Shown: positions 35,449 to 42,504 of the stretch, piece after piece | Numbering within the stretch: position 1 is the first letter of the stretch | Layout of the letters: every line of letters starts with the position of its first letter | Assembly: GCA_965224515.1 (NCBI GenBank) | Contig: OZ245051.1 | Coordinates: 3,348,001-3,412,000 of the forward strand | Reading direction: 5' to 3' | Source: Sedimenticola_A sp040506425 | GTDB lineage: Bacteria; Pseudomonadota; Gammaproteobacteria; Chromatiales; Chromatiaceae | Length of the DNA stretch: 64,000 nt | The notes under the pieces: generated by a model | The model's database searches: none | The model's input: only the letters and a program-made list of their open reading frames with translations | Told to the model about the DNA's origin: nothing | Program-made: the position numbers and the translations under genes

Positions 35449-37179
35449 TCAGCCCTCGCCGGTTACCTGCACCTTTACAAGTTCCTCGCCCTCTTCGTCT
35501 GCCAGGTGTACGGCGCAGGCGATGCAGGGGTCGAAGCTGTGGATGGTGCGAAGGATCTCGATGGGCTGCTTGGGATCATGCAGCTGGTGGTTGTCCTGAA
35601 GTGCCGCCTCGTAGGCGCCGGCTACACCCTTGGCGTCACGGGGACCGGCATTCCAGGTTGAAGGCACAACCGCCTGGTAGTTGGCGATCTTGCCCTTCTC
35701 AATCACAACCCAGTGTCCAAGGGCACCACGAGGCGCTTCCATGTAGCCTGCGCCCTGGCACTTCTCAGGCCATGAGCTGGGTTCCCAGAGCTTCTCGTTG
35801 AAGGTGCGGGTATCACCGGCCTTTATGTTGGTAATCAGGTCGTCATACCAACCCTGCATCTGGTCAGCCAGCAGCTTGGTCTCCAGGGTACGGGCCGCGG
35901 TACGACCCAGGGTGGAGAACATCGCCTCGATAGGTGCATCGAGCGTCTTCAGTGCATAGGTGGCGAGCTCTTTGGTGGGCTCGTGACCCTTGGCGTAGAG
36001 CAGCAGTACGCGAGCCAGGGGACCGACCTCCATGGAGTTGTCACGCCAGCGGGGCGACTTGAGCCAGGAGTATGACTGTTCCACATCCAGGTGTTTGTAC
36101 GGTGGCTGGGGACCGGTGTAGTTGAGGTTGGTCTCGCCATCGTAGGGATGAAGCCCTGCCTCTTTACCGTCGTCATAGTCATACCATGAGTGAGCCACGT
36201 ACTCCTGAATCTGTGCCTGGTCATGTACGTCCACCTCGTGCACGGTGCTCAGATCACGGTTCAGGATGGCACCTGCAGGGAAGAAGTAGCTGGAGGGATC
36301 ACTCATGCTGGTAGCGGGAAGATCGCCGTAGCAGAGGAAGTTGCCCAGACCCTCGCCCCGTGCAAACCAGTCCTTGTAGAAGGAAGCCACGGCCAGGGTG
36401 TCCGGCACGTAGACCTGGTCCACGAAAGTACGCATCTGGCTGATCACATCCTGAACCTGGGAGAGTTTCTTCATATTGATCGCTGAATCGGAGTTCAGGT
36501 CAATGGGTGAAGCGGTACCGCCCACCAGGAAGTTCGGATGCGGGTTCTTGCCACCGAAGATGGTGTGAAGTTTCACCACGTCGCGCTGCCAGGTAAGGGC
36601 TTCGAGGTAGTGTGCGGTGGCCATCAGGTTGGCTTCGGCCGGCAGTTTGTAGGCCGGGTGGCCCCAGTAGGCCTTGGCGAAGATACCCAGCTGCCCCGCC
36701 TCGACGAAATTCTTGAGTTTCTTCTGCACATCTGAGAAGTAGCCTGGAGAAGACTTGGGCCAGCTTCCCAGGGACTGGGCCAGCTCCGAGGTAGCCTTGG
36801 GATCGGCGTTGAGTGCCGATACAACATCCACCCAGTCCAGTGCGTGCAGGTGGTAGAAGTGCATCACGTGATCGTGGATGTACTGGGCACCGATCATGAG
36901 ATTGCGAATCAGCTGTGCGTTTTTCGGAATCTCGTAATTCAGCGCATTCTCCACCGCCCTGATGGATGCCATGCCATGCACCAGGGTGCAGACACCGCAG
37001 ATGCGTTGTGCGTAAGCCCAGGCGTCTCTGGGGTCGCGCCCCTTGAGAATGGTTTCAATACCCCGGACCATGGTTCCCGATGAGTAGGCCTGCCCGATCT
37101 TGTCGCCTTCCATCTGCGCTTCGATACGAAGATGCCCCTCGATACGGGTGATAGGATCAACGACTACACGTTCGCTCAT
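35449..37179 (-). CDS. hynL: [NiFe] hydrogenase large subunit (Isp-type)
   Basis: The 576-residue catalytic subunit splits H2. It carries the N-terminal RICGVC nickel-binding pair (about 60-65, within RICGVCTLVHGMAS) and the C-terminal DPCIACAVH pair; the 18 residues after that His are the extension normally removed by the maturation protease. RIEGHLRIE near the N-terminus is the conserved large-subunit signature. It is the last gene of hynS-isp1-isp2-hynL, 112 bp after isp2, the gene order of the Allochromatium/Thiocapsa-type (group 1e) membrane-associated hydrogenase. ATG at 37179. No signal peptide; it is expected to be exported together with the Tat-signal-bearing small subunit. Confidence 0.96.
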   Translation of the reverse strand: MSERVVVDPITRIEGHLRIEAQMEGDKIGQAYSSGTMVRGIETILKGRDPRDAWAYAQRICGVCTLVHGMASIRAVENALNYEIPKNAQLIRNLMIGAQYIHDHVMHFYHLHALDWVDVVSALNADPKATSELAQSLGSWPKSSPGYFSDVQKKLKNFVEAGQLGIFAKAYWGHPAYKLPAEANLMATAHYLEALTWQRDVVKLHTIFGGKNPHPNFLVGGTASPIDLNSDSAINMKKLSQVQDVISQMRTFVDQVYVPDTLAVASFYKDWFARGEGLGNFLCYGDLPATSMSDPSSYFFPAGAILNRDLSTVHEVDVHDQAQIQEYVAHSWYDYDDGKEAGLHPYDGETNLNYTGPQPPYKHLDVEQSYSWLKSPRWRDNSMEVGPLARVLLLYAKGHEPTKELATYALKTLDAPIEAMFSTLGRTAARTLETKLLADQMQGWYDDLITNIKAGDTRTFNEKLWEPSSWPEKCQGAGYMEAPRGALGHWVVIEKGKIANYQAVVPSTWNAGPRDAKGVAGAYEAALQDNHQLHDPKQPIEILRTIHSFDPCIACAVHLADEEGEELVKVQVTGEG

Positions 37180-37291
37180 AACTGTTTCTCCAGTTATCGC
37201 CCTGCGCTTCTACTTCTCTCTTCGGGCGATTTTGCGTGGTTGCTACACCACACCTATTGTTATCAATATTCGTTCAGAACCTATTTACTCT

Positions 37292-38560
37292 TTACTCATC
37301 ATCTGTAACCAGGTGATCTGCAATCAACTCGGAAAGACCGAGTACAGGCATATCAACGTTGTGCTCTTCCAGCCCCTCTTCTATCACCAGGCGGCAGTTG
37401 GCACAGGCGGTTACCAGGTTATCTGCCTTGGTCTCCGCAAGCTGCTCCTTCTTGCGACTGAACACCTTGATACGAAGCTCGTCGGCATCCTCGTTACTGG
37501 ATACACCGCCTCCACCACCACAGCACCAAGCCATGGTCCCGTGCTCGTTCATCTCGACGAAATTATCAGTAACCATGCCCATGAGGTTGCGTGGGGATTC
37601 GATGACACCACCCTTGCGTACCAGTGAACAGGGGTCGTGAAATGTCATGGTGTCGGTTTCCAGACCCTTGGTCTTTATTCGACCCTCCTGGCGCAGCTGG
37701 TCCAGCAGCTCGAGGATATGCACCACCTCGAAGGGGTACTTGCGACCGACCAGGTTGGGACCTTCCCAGCGCACGGCAGTATAAGCGTGGCCGCACTCGG
37801 GGCTGATGACGTACTTCACTTTCAGGCGCTCTGCGCCGTCCACGATTCGCTGCACCAGTTCACGTGCGATATCGCTTGAACCGATCTGAATACCCGAATT
37901 GGTCGCCTCGAAAGCCGTGGAGCAGAGTGTCCAGCTAACACCGGCCTGCTTGAATATCTTGGCCAGGGCTTCGATGTACTCGGGAAAGTTCATGATCTCC
38001 ATCGAGGAGAGCAGCGCCAGGTAATCGGCACCTTCCACGTCCATTGGAATCTCTAATCCCGAATCAGCCTCGATATGCCTTATCTGGGCTTCAAGTGCTT
38101 TCAGAGTTACACCCATGGGGCTGCCGACCTTCACTGCTCGTGTCGATGCACCCTTTACACCCTCAGGCGCATTACCGGATGCCACCATGCCTTCTCGGGC
38201 CTTGCGCACCATGTAGGCGATGTCGTTGCCCACAGGGCAGACCATGGAGCAGCGGGCACACATGGTGCAGCTGTCATAGAGCAGCTCCTGCCACTCCTGC
38301 AGCATTTCATCGGTCACAGGTTTGCCCATGCCCAGCATGTGCTTGATCTTGCCGACCAGGGTGTACTCCTGCTCCCAGACCCTGCGCAGGGGCTCCAGTT
38401 TATGGATAGGCGTGTACTTGGGATCACCGGTCTCTGTATAGAAAAGACAGGCCTCGGCACACATACCGCAACTGACGCAGCTTGAGAAAAAGGCCGCTAC
38501 TGGAGCATCCACCTGTTCCCTGAAGGCGTTCAATCCACGTTCAAGTGTCGCTCCACTCAT
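37292..38560 (-). CDS. isp2: Isp2: heterodisulfide-reductase-like Fe-S protein of the hydrogenase complex
   Basis: The 422-residue cytosolic protein has two 4Fe-4S ferredoxin motifs (CVSCGMCAEAC, about 27-37; CTMCARCSMVCPVG, about 96-109) and a HdrB/HdrD-like C-terminal half with a CCG-type motif (WCCGGGGGVSSNEDAD) and ACANCRLVIEEG. This is the HdrD-like layout of Isp2, which with Isp1 is proposed to carry electrons between the hydrogenase and the cell interior or quinone pool. Its ATG overlaps the isp1 stop (ATGA), indicating coupled translation; hynL follows after 112 bp. Confidence 0.93.
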   Translation of the reverse strand: MSGATLERGLNAFREQVDAPVAAFFSSCVSCGMCAEACLFYTETGDPKYTPIHKLEPLRRVWEQEYTLVGKIKHMLGMGKPVTDEMLQEWQELLYDSCTMCARCSMVCPVGNDIAYMVRKAREGMVASGNAPEGVKGASTRAVKVGSPMGVTLKALEAQIRHIEADSGLEIPMDVEGADYLALLSSMEIMNFPEYIEALAKIFKQAGVSWTLCSTAFEATNSGIQIGSSDIARELVQRIVDGAERLKVKYVISPECGHAYTAVRWEGPNLVGRKYPFEVVHILELLDQLRQEGRIKTKGLETDTMTFHDPCSLVRKGGVIESPRNLMGMVTDNFVEMNEHGTMAWCCGGGGGVSSNEDADELRIKVFSRKKEQLAETKADNLVTACANCRLVIEEGLEEHNVDMPVLGLSELIADHLVTDDE

Positions 38561-39219
38561 GATTCAACCCCCCTTCTACCGTTCATGGCACCGTTGTACC
38601 AACGGGCGATGAACAAGGTGAATGTGTGCATTAATTTGGTAAACGGAAACAGCACCATCAGAATCTCCACCGACAGCACATGCAGACCCAGCGCCAGCGG
38701 ATAGGGATCGATCATCCGGTGAAACGCCAGGTAGCCGGTAATGATGGGCAGAAAGGTGACCAGCCAGACGACATAGTCTTCAGCGGTGGTAATGGTGCGC
38801 ATTACCGGGCTCATCAACCTGTGCCAGAGTGCAGCCAGCAGACCGATTATTGTCAGTACTGCAGCCGCATCGACAAACGGTGTCGGCAACCCGGGCCAGC
38901 CAAAGCCGAAAGTCTCCTTGAACAGTTCGATATGAGGCACGAACAGCACCAGGGTGATCAGCAGGCCAATGTGGAAGACATAGCCGATGATAATGGTCAG
39001 CGGTTGACGTGCAAAAGTGCCCATGTCAGGCAGCGTACGTTTAACAACCGTGCGAACACCCGGACCGAACTCTGTCCCACGGGGTTCAGCCAGGCTGGCC
39101 TTGCGCCCCAACGAGAAGATCTCGAACAGGCGCAGGATAACGCCGATAAAGAAGATAGTCGCTGCGATATCGAACGCAGGGCCCCGGACCCATAATAGAA
39201 AGTCCATCGATTCACTCAT
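38557..39219 (-). CDS. isp1: Isp1: cytochrome b-type membrane subunit (NarI-like)
   Basis: The 220-residue protein has about five transmembrane helices and resembles the b-type subunit of respiratory nitrate reductase (NarI/DsrM family): FDIAATIFFIGVILRLFEI, TIIIGYVFHIGLLITLVLFVPH, ALWHRLMSPV, FHRMIDPYPLALGLHVLSVEILMV, with His residues placed for heme b. It should anchor the hydrogenase and pass electrons to or from quinones. The start is at 39219 in a TGATG overlap with the hynS stop; a GTG one codon earlier is possible. It overlaps isp2 by 4 bp. Confidence 0.92.
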   Translation of the reverse strand: MSESMDFLLWVRGPAFDIAATIFFIGVILRLFEIFSLGRKASLAEPRGTEFGPGVRTVVKRTLPDMGTFARQPLTIIIGYVFHIGLLITLVLFVPHIELFKETFGFGWPGLPTPFVDAAAVLTIIGLLAALWHRLMSPVMRTITTAEDYVVWLVTFLPIITGYLAFHRMIDPYPLALGLHVLSVEILMVLFPFTKLMHTFTLFIARWYNGAMNGRRGVES

Positions 39220-40307
39220 CACGCTTTCTCCAGATCATCTACGGTGACTGTGCCATGGTTCTTGCTCGATTCCGCCTTTGTCTTGCGGTTCAGCACCGCT
39301 GCAGCAGCGCCAAGTGCGGCACCTGCAACAATACCGGTTGCCGCTGTCTGGGCGACATCGGTTGTTGGGATGGAGAGTGCATTATAGAAACCCCCGGCAT
39401 CCCAGAAGTCAGGCTCTGAACAGCCGAGACAGCCATGGCCCGATTCAACCGGCCAGCTTGTACCCTGGTTCCACTTGGCAGTGGCGCAGGCGTTATAGGT
39501 CATAGGCCCCTTGCAACCGAGCTTGTAGAGACACCAGCCCTTCTTCGCGCCTTCATCGTCAAAGGTCTCAGCGAAGAGTCCCTTGTCATAAAAGGGTCGG
39601 CGGTAGCAGCGGTCATGAATGCTCTGCCCGTAGAAAACCTTGGGCCTGCCGAACTGGTCCAGTTCGGGAATCGAACCGAAAGTGAGGAAGTGGGCCAGCA
39701 CACCGGTTATCACTACCGGAATCGGGGGACAGCCGGAGACATTGATCACCGGTTTGTCCTTGATGATGTCTGAGACCGACACCGCACCTGTGGGGTTCGG
39801 ATTGGCCTTTGGCAGCCCACCGAAGGCGGCGCAGCTACCCATGGCTATAACCGCAGCAGCACCTTTAGCCGTCTCTTCGAGCATCTGCAGGTTGCTGATA
39901 CCGGCAATGGTTGAATAACCAGGATTGTCCAGTGGAATGGAGCCGTCCACGATCAGCAGGTACTCGCCTTCATTTTCATGCATGGCTGCTTCACGTGCCG
40001 CCTCGGCGGCATCACCGGCGGCTACCTGGAGTGTGTGGTGATAATCGAGTGAGACGTGGTCGAAGATCAGGTTCTCAACCGTAGGCGCATGACTTCGGGT
40101 CAACGACTCGGTACAACCCGTACACTCTTGAAAGGATAACCAAATGACAGATGGCCGTTTGGCCTTCTCCAAAGCCTCTGCAATTGCTGGCACCATGGTG
40201 GGTGGCAGCGCCATCAGGGAAGCGGTTGCGGAACAGAACTTCAGGAACCCTCGCCGTGTCACCCCGTGACGCCTGAGGCTCTCGCCCAGGGTCTTTGAGT
40301 TAGCCAT
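39219..40307 (-). CDS. hynS: [NiFe] hydrogenase small subunit with Tat signal
   Basis: The 362-residue protein has a twin-arginine signal (TRRGFLK, 17-23, then a hydrophobic stretch) and the small-subunit cluster ligands: ECTGC (62 and 65) and GSC for the proximal cluster, SGCPP, then HDRCYRR...GWCLYKLGCKGP...NACATAKW...GHGCLGCSEPDF for the medial and distal clusters. The Gly at position 64, where O2-tolerant enzymes have an extra Cys, indicates a standard oxygen-sensitive proximal cluster. The hydrophobic C-terminal AATGIVAGAALGAAAAVL may contact the membrane. The start is ATG at 40307 with GGGAGG 5 bases before; the frame extends 12 bp further only through a TTG. Confidence 0.96.
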   Translation of the reverse strand: MANSKTLGESLRRHGVTRRGFLKFCSATASLMALPPTMVPAIAEALEKAKRPSVIWLSFQECTGCTESLTRSHAPTVENLIFDHVSLDYHHTLQVAAGDAAEAAREAAMHENEGEYLLIVDGSIPLDNPGYSTIAGISNLQMLEETAKGAAAVIAMGSCAAFGGLPKANPNPTGAVSVSDIIKDKPVINVSGCPPIPVVITGVLAHFLTFGSIPELDQFGRPKVFYGQSIHDRCYRRPFYDKGLFAETFDDEGAKKGWCLYKLGCKGPMTYNACATAKWNQGTSWPVESGHGCLGCSEPDFWDAGGFYNALSIPTTDVAQTAATGIVAGAALGAAAAVLNRKTKAESSKNHGTVTVDDLEKA

Positions 40308-40344
40308 GTTACCTCCCAAAGGATCATTGGCTTGCGTTTACCAG

Positions 40345-40764
40345 CTATGACTCTGTTTCCAGTGCCTCGCTGAGTTGTAAAAAACTGTCCTCTAAATCTG
40401 CCTGCTGGGTTTTCAGAATCTCGGGGATATCTGTAACCTCGATCTGAAAAGCAATGCGCTCGTTCTCCGGACTGTAGTGGGATACCACCCAGACACCAGG
40501 AAAAGAGGTTTCAATAATCTTTGATTCACCAAGAGCATCCACAACGGCCTCAACCTCACCCTGGCCTAGCAGGTTCAACAGGCGCTCTTCGTCGCCGGGG
40601 GCAAAGGGTATTGCTCTTAGATCGAATTGGGTTGGTTCGCCGTTCTCTTGAAGGCGCTTGAGCGCGTGGCGTATTTCGTGCAGCAGAGGGAGCGCGTTCT
40701 CTGTAACCCCGCCTGGACCGGCAGCGGTTTCGATTGTGATCGGAATGCTCTCTAGAGCGTTCAT
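40345..40764 (-). CDS. HupH/HyaF-like hydrogenase expression protein
   Basis: A 139-residue acidic cytosolic protein that matches, by pattern, the C-terminal conserved region of HupH/HyaF: LHEIRHALKRLQENGEPTQFDLRAIPFAPGDEERLLNLLGQGEVEAVVDALGESKIIETSFPGVWVV. The N-terminal half of full-length HupH is absent, as in short homologues found with Isp-type operons. HyaF/HupH are needed for small-subunit or Fe-S maturation. ATG at 40764, 37 bp upstream of hynS, so it is likely the first or second gene of the operon. Assignment rests on motif and position. Confidence 0.75.
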   Translation of the reverse strand: MNALESIPITIETAAGPGGVTENALPLLHEIRHALKRLQENGEPTQFDLRAIPFAPGDEERLLNLLGQGEVEAVVDALGESKIIETSFPGVWVVSHYSPENERIAFQIEVTDIPEILKTQQADLEDSFLQLSEALETES

Positions 40765-41004
40765 TTTTTCCCTTTATATTTATTCTTAACGTTAGGGTAA
40801 AACTATCGTTGTTCATGTTGCATGACGCAGGTCAGCTATTGTTTCAAACCGATTTTCCTCCTTGAAAAATCACCTGCGGTTCACTCTTAGAACATACTAA
40901 TAGTCCAAATTTTCGCACTTCTCCAGTTAAATCAAAGATTCTTATGCTTCAAGTGAAGCAGCGAATCCATTCACCTATTCAATACAGGGTAGAAAAAATA
41001 CCGC
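40765..41004. other. 240-bp gap between hynD and the HupH-like gene
   Basis: No gene is seen. AT-rich, and the probable site of a promoter for the hydrogenase structural operon. No sigma54 -24/-12 element (TGGCAC-N5-TTGC type) was found on the minus strand. Confidence 0.4.
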
Positions 41005-41481
41005 TTAACCCCTGTCCCATTTATCAATCAGCTCAGCAGCCATCCGGGCCGCCTTTGGAATTGCCTCCGCCACTACCGGGGATGGTTCTTCACCCCAATC
41101 AAGATTTTCAGGCTCTATACCGATCAGGGCCCTCTGCTCAGGATAGTGTCCCTGCAGCATGGCAATATCCAGCAGATCGGTCAGACCGACCTCGTGCACA
41201 CTCTGGCGATTGCCTGTCAGGTACCGGTCCATCGCATCACCTTCGAAGCATGCCACCTCGCCGGGCTTGCCGCTGATTCGGGCGGCATCCACCACGATCA
41301 GGCGCCGATGGCTCTCCAGGTAACCGGCGAGTGTAAAACTCAGTGTCCCGCCATCGAGCAGTGTCACCTCTTCATCTTCACCGAAATCCTGCTCGAGATG
41401 GTTGATGACATGAATACCCACCCCTTCGTCAGTCAGCAGCGTGTTGCCAATACCCAGTACCAAAGTGCCCTTTGAATCCAA
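41005..41481 (-). CDS. hynD: Hydrogenase maturation endopeptidase
   Basis: A 158-residue member of the HybD/HyaD protease family, which clips the C-terminal tail of the large subunit after nickel insertion. It has GIGNTLLTDEGVG (Glu of the nickel site), VVDAARISG (Asp) and VHEVGL (His), the three nickel ligands expected. No ATG precedes the GIGN motif; the start is a TTG at 41481 with GGAG 8 bases upstream. It lies at the head of the hydrogenase cluster, divergent from the sulfur-globule gene, and its presumed target is HynL. Confidence 0.93.
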   Translation of the reverse strand: MDSKGTLVLGIGNTLLTDEGVGIHVINHLEQDFGEDEEVTLLDGGTLSFTLAGYLESHRRLIVVDAARISGKPGEVACFEGDAMDRYLTGNRQSVHEVGLTDLLDIAMLQGHYPEQRALIGIEPENLDWGEEPSPVVAEAIPKAARMAAELIDKWDRG

Positions 41482-41610
41482 CTTGTTTACTCCGATGTGT
41501 GATGAGGCCTGCTTTATAATAAACGTCCAGCCTCTGATAATTAATCTTAGATTGTCATGGGAAAAAGACGCATCATTTATTCAGAATTTGCTTATAAACC
41601 CACCTTAAAA

Positions 41611-41624
41611 CTGATCTGGATCAA
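41611..41624. promoter_or_regulatory. FNR/Anr-type box
   Basis: CTGATCTGGATCAA differs from the TTGAT-N4-ATCAA consensus only at the first base. It lies in the 238-bp region between hynD and the sulfur-globule gene. Its centre is 32 bp from the centre of the -10-like TATTCT at 41647, the class II spacing. Confidence 0.55.
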
Positions 41625-41646
41625 ACCACTTAAACGAGTTTCACAC

Positions 41647-41652
41647 TATTCT
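41647..41652 (+). promoter_or_regulatory. Candidate -10 of the sulfur-globule gene
   Basis: TATTCT at exactly the -12 to -7 position if the FNR-like box is centred at -41.5; the transcript would start near 41659, leaving a 61-nt leader. There is no -35, as is usual at FNR class II promoters. Confidence 0.4.
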
Positions 41653-41719
41653 TTTTTCCATCGGTGCATGCAGTATCGTTCCGGTCACTAAACGACTATC
41701 GACAGAGTGGGAGGTATTG

Positions 41720-42016
41720 ATGATGAATAGAACCAAGCGCTTTCTCGTTGCCGCCATGATTGCCGGTACGGCGGCCATTGCACCCATGAGCGCAGATGCC
41801 TGGTGGTGGCCCGGAAGTGGATGGGGCGGTCCATGGGGCGGTGGTCCCTGGGGTGGAGGCCCATGGGGTGGTTACCCCTATTACGGCGGCGGCTACCCCT
41901 ATTACGGCGGATATCCCGGCTGGGGTGTTCCTGCCTATGGCCTGCCCGGCTACGGATATGGTTATCCCTACGCCACAGTCCCCCAAGCCCCAACAACTAC
42001 CGAAGACAAAGAATAA
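41720..42016 (+). CDS. Sulfur-globule-type structural protein
   Basis: The 98-residue exported protein has a signal peptide (about 1-27, ending MSADA) and then a low-complexity mature part almost entirely of Gly, Trp, Pro and Tyr in PWGGG and YPYYGG repeats, with a short acidic tail (TTTEDKE). Such proteins coat the periplasmic sulfur globules of purple sulfur bacteria and related sulfur oxidisers (SgpA/SgpB/SgpC). The assignment is by composition, size and export signal; Gly/Tyr-rich cell-surface proteins of other types cannot be excluded. Two ATGs in tandem (41720, 41723) follow GGGAGG; a TTG at 41717 is less likely. Its own terminator follows. Confidence 0.75.
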   Translation: MMNRTKRFLVAAMIAGTAAIAPMSADAWWWPGSGWGGPWGGGPWGGGPWGGYPYYGGGYPYYGGYPGWGVPAYGLPGYGYGYPYATVPQAPTTTEDKE

Positions 42017-42038
42017 TTTTAAATGCAGTACCCCTCCA

Positions 42039-42063
42039 ACCCCCGGCCTTCCGGGGGTTTTTT
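42039..42063 (+). terminator. Terminator of the sulfur-globule gene
   Basis: An ACCCCCGG-CCTT-CCGGGGGT stem followed by six T residues. Confidence 0.9.
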
Positions 42064-42089
42064 GTTTGTGCAGACAAAATCAACATGAA

Positions 42090-42105
42090 ACACAATATGT
42101 TGTGT
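42090..42105. promoter_or_regulatory. NrdR box 1
   Basis: ACACAATATGTTGTGT, a near-perfect palindrome matching the NrdR consensus (ACACWATATATWGTGT), 415 bp upstream of nrdJa. Confidence 0.75.
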
Positions 42106-42207
42106 TTTCGTATTTTTCTTTGAATTTCCGTTACTTACATAATGGGTAAATTTATATCTTATTGTTTTTATTATATTTTATACTTCGCTAATAGACTGTT
42201 TTTTCCC

Positions 42208-42236
42208 TTGACAGGGCAGATACAGCACCCTATCTT
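42208..42236 (+). promoter_or_regulatory. Sigma70 promoter of nrdJab
   Basis: TTGACA (42208-42213), a 17-bp spacer and TATCTT (42231-42236); start of transcription expected near 42243, giving a leader of about 260 nt. Confidence 0.6.
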
Positions 42237-42247
42237 TCCACCCCAGA

Positions 42248-42263
42248 ACACAACATATAGTGT
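42248..42263. promoter_or_regulatory. NrdR box 2
   Basis: ACACAACATATAGTGT, matching the NrdR consensus with one or two deviations, placed at about +6 to +21 of the predicted nrdJ transcript. Start-to-start distance to box 1 is 158 bp, close to 15 helical turns. Confidence 0.75.
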
Positions 42264-42504
42264 TTATCGGTAATAGATTGACGTGGCAGCACCAGATATA
42301 GCGGACCAAAGCCGGTCAGCCAATCCACTGCAGAGTCCGGTTTTCTATCACCCCGGGACCCCCCGGAAACCGCCGCAATCAAAACAGACGGTCTCGGGGA
42401 ATTAAAGGACCACTTCCGACAGCTTTACAGTCACCCAGGCCATGGAAGTGCCTAAATTACTAAAGAAACTAAAATCTAATAATCAGAGATAGGGTCTGCA
42501 TCAC

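Noticed and set aside
40765..41004. Sigma54 promoter for the hydrogenase operon
   Set aside because: No GG-N10-GC element of the -24/-12 type was found on the minus strand.
42264..42504. Cobalamin riboswitch in the nrdJ leader
   Set aside because: A B12-dependent enzyme made this attractive, but the conserved B12-box and GGGAA-type core could not be found.
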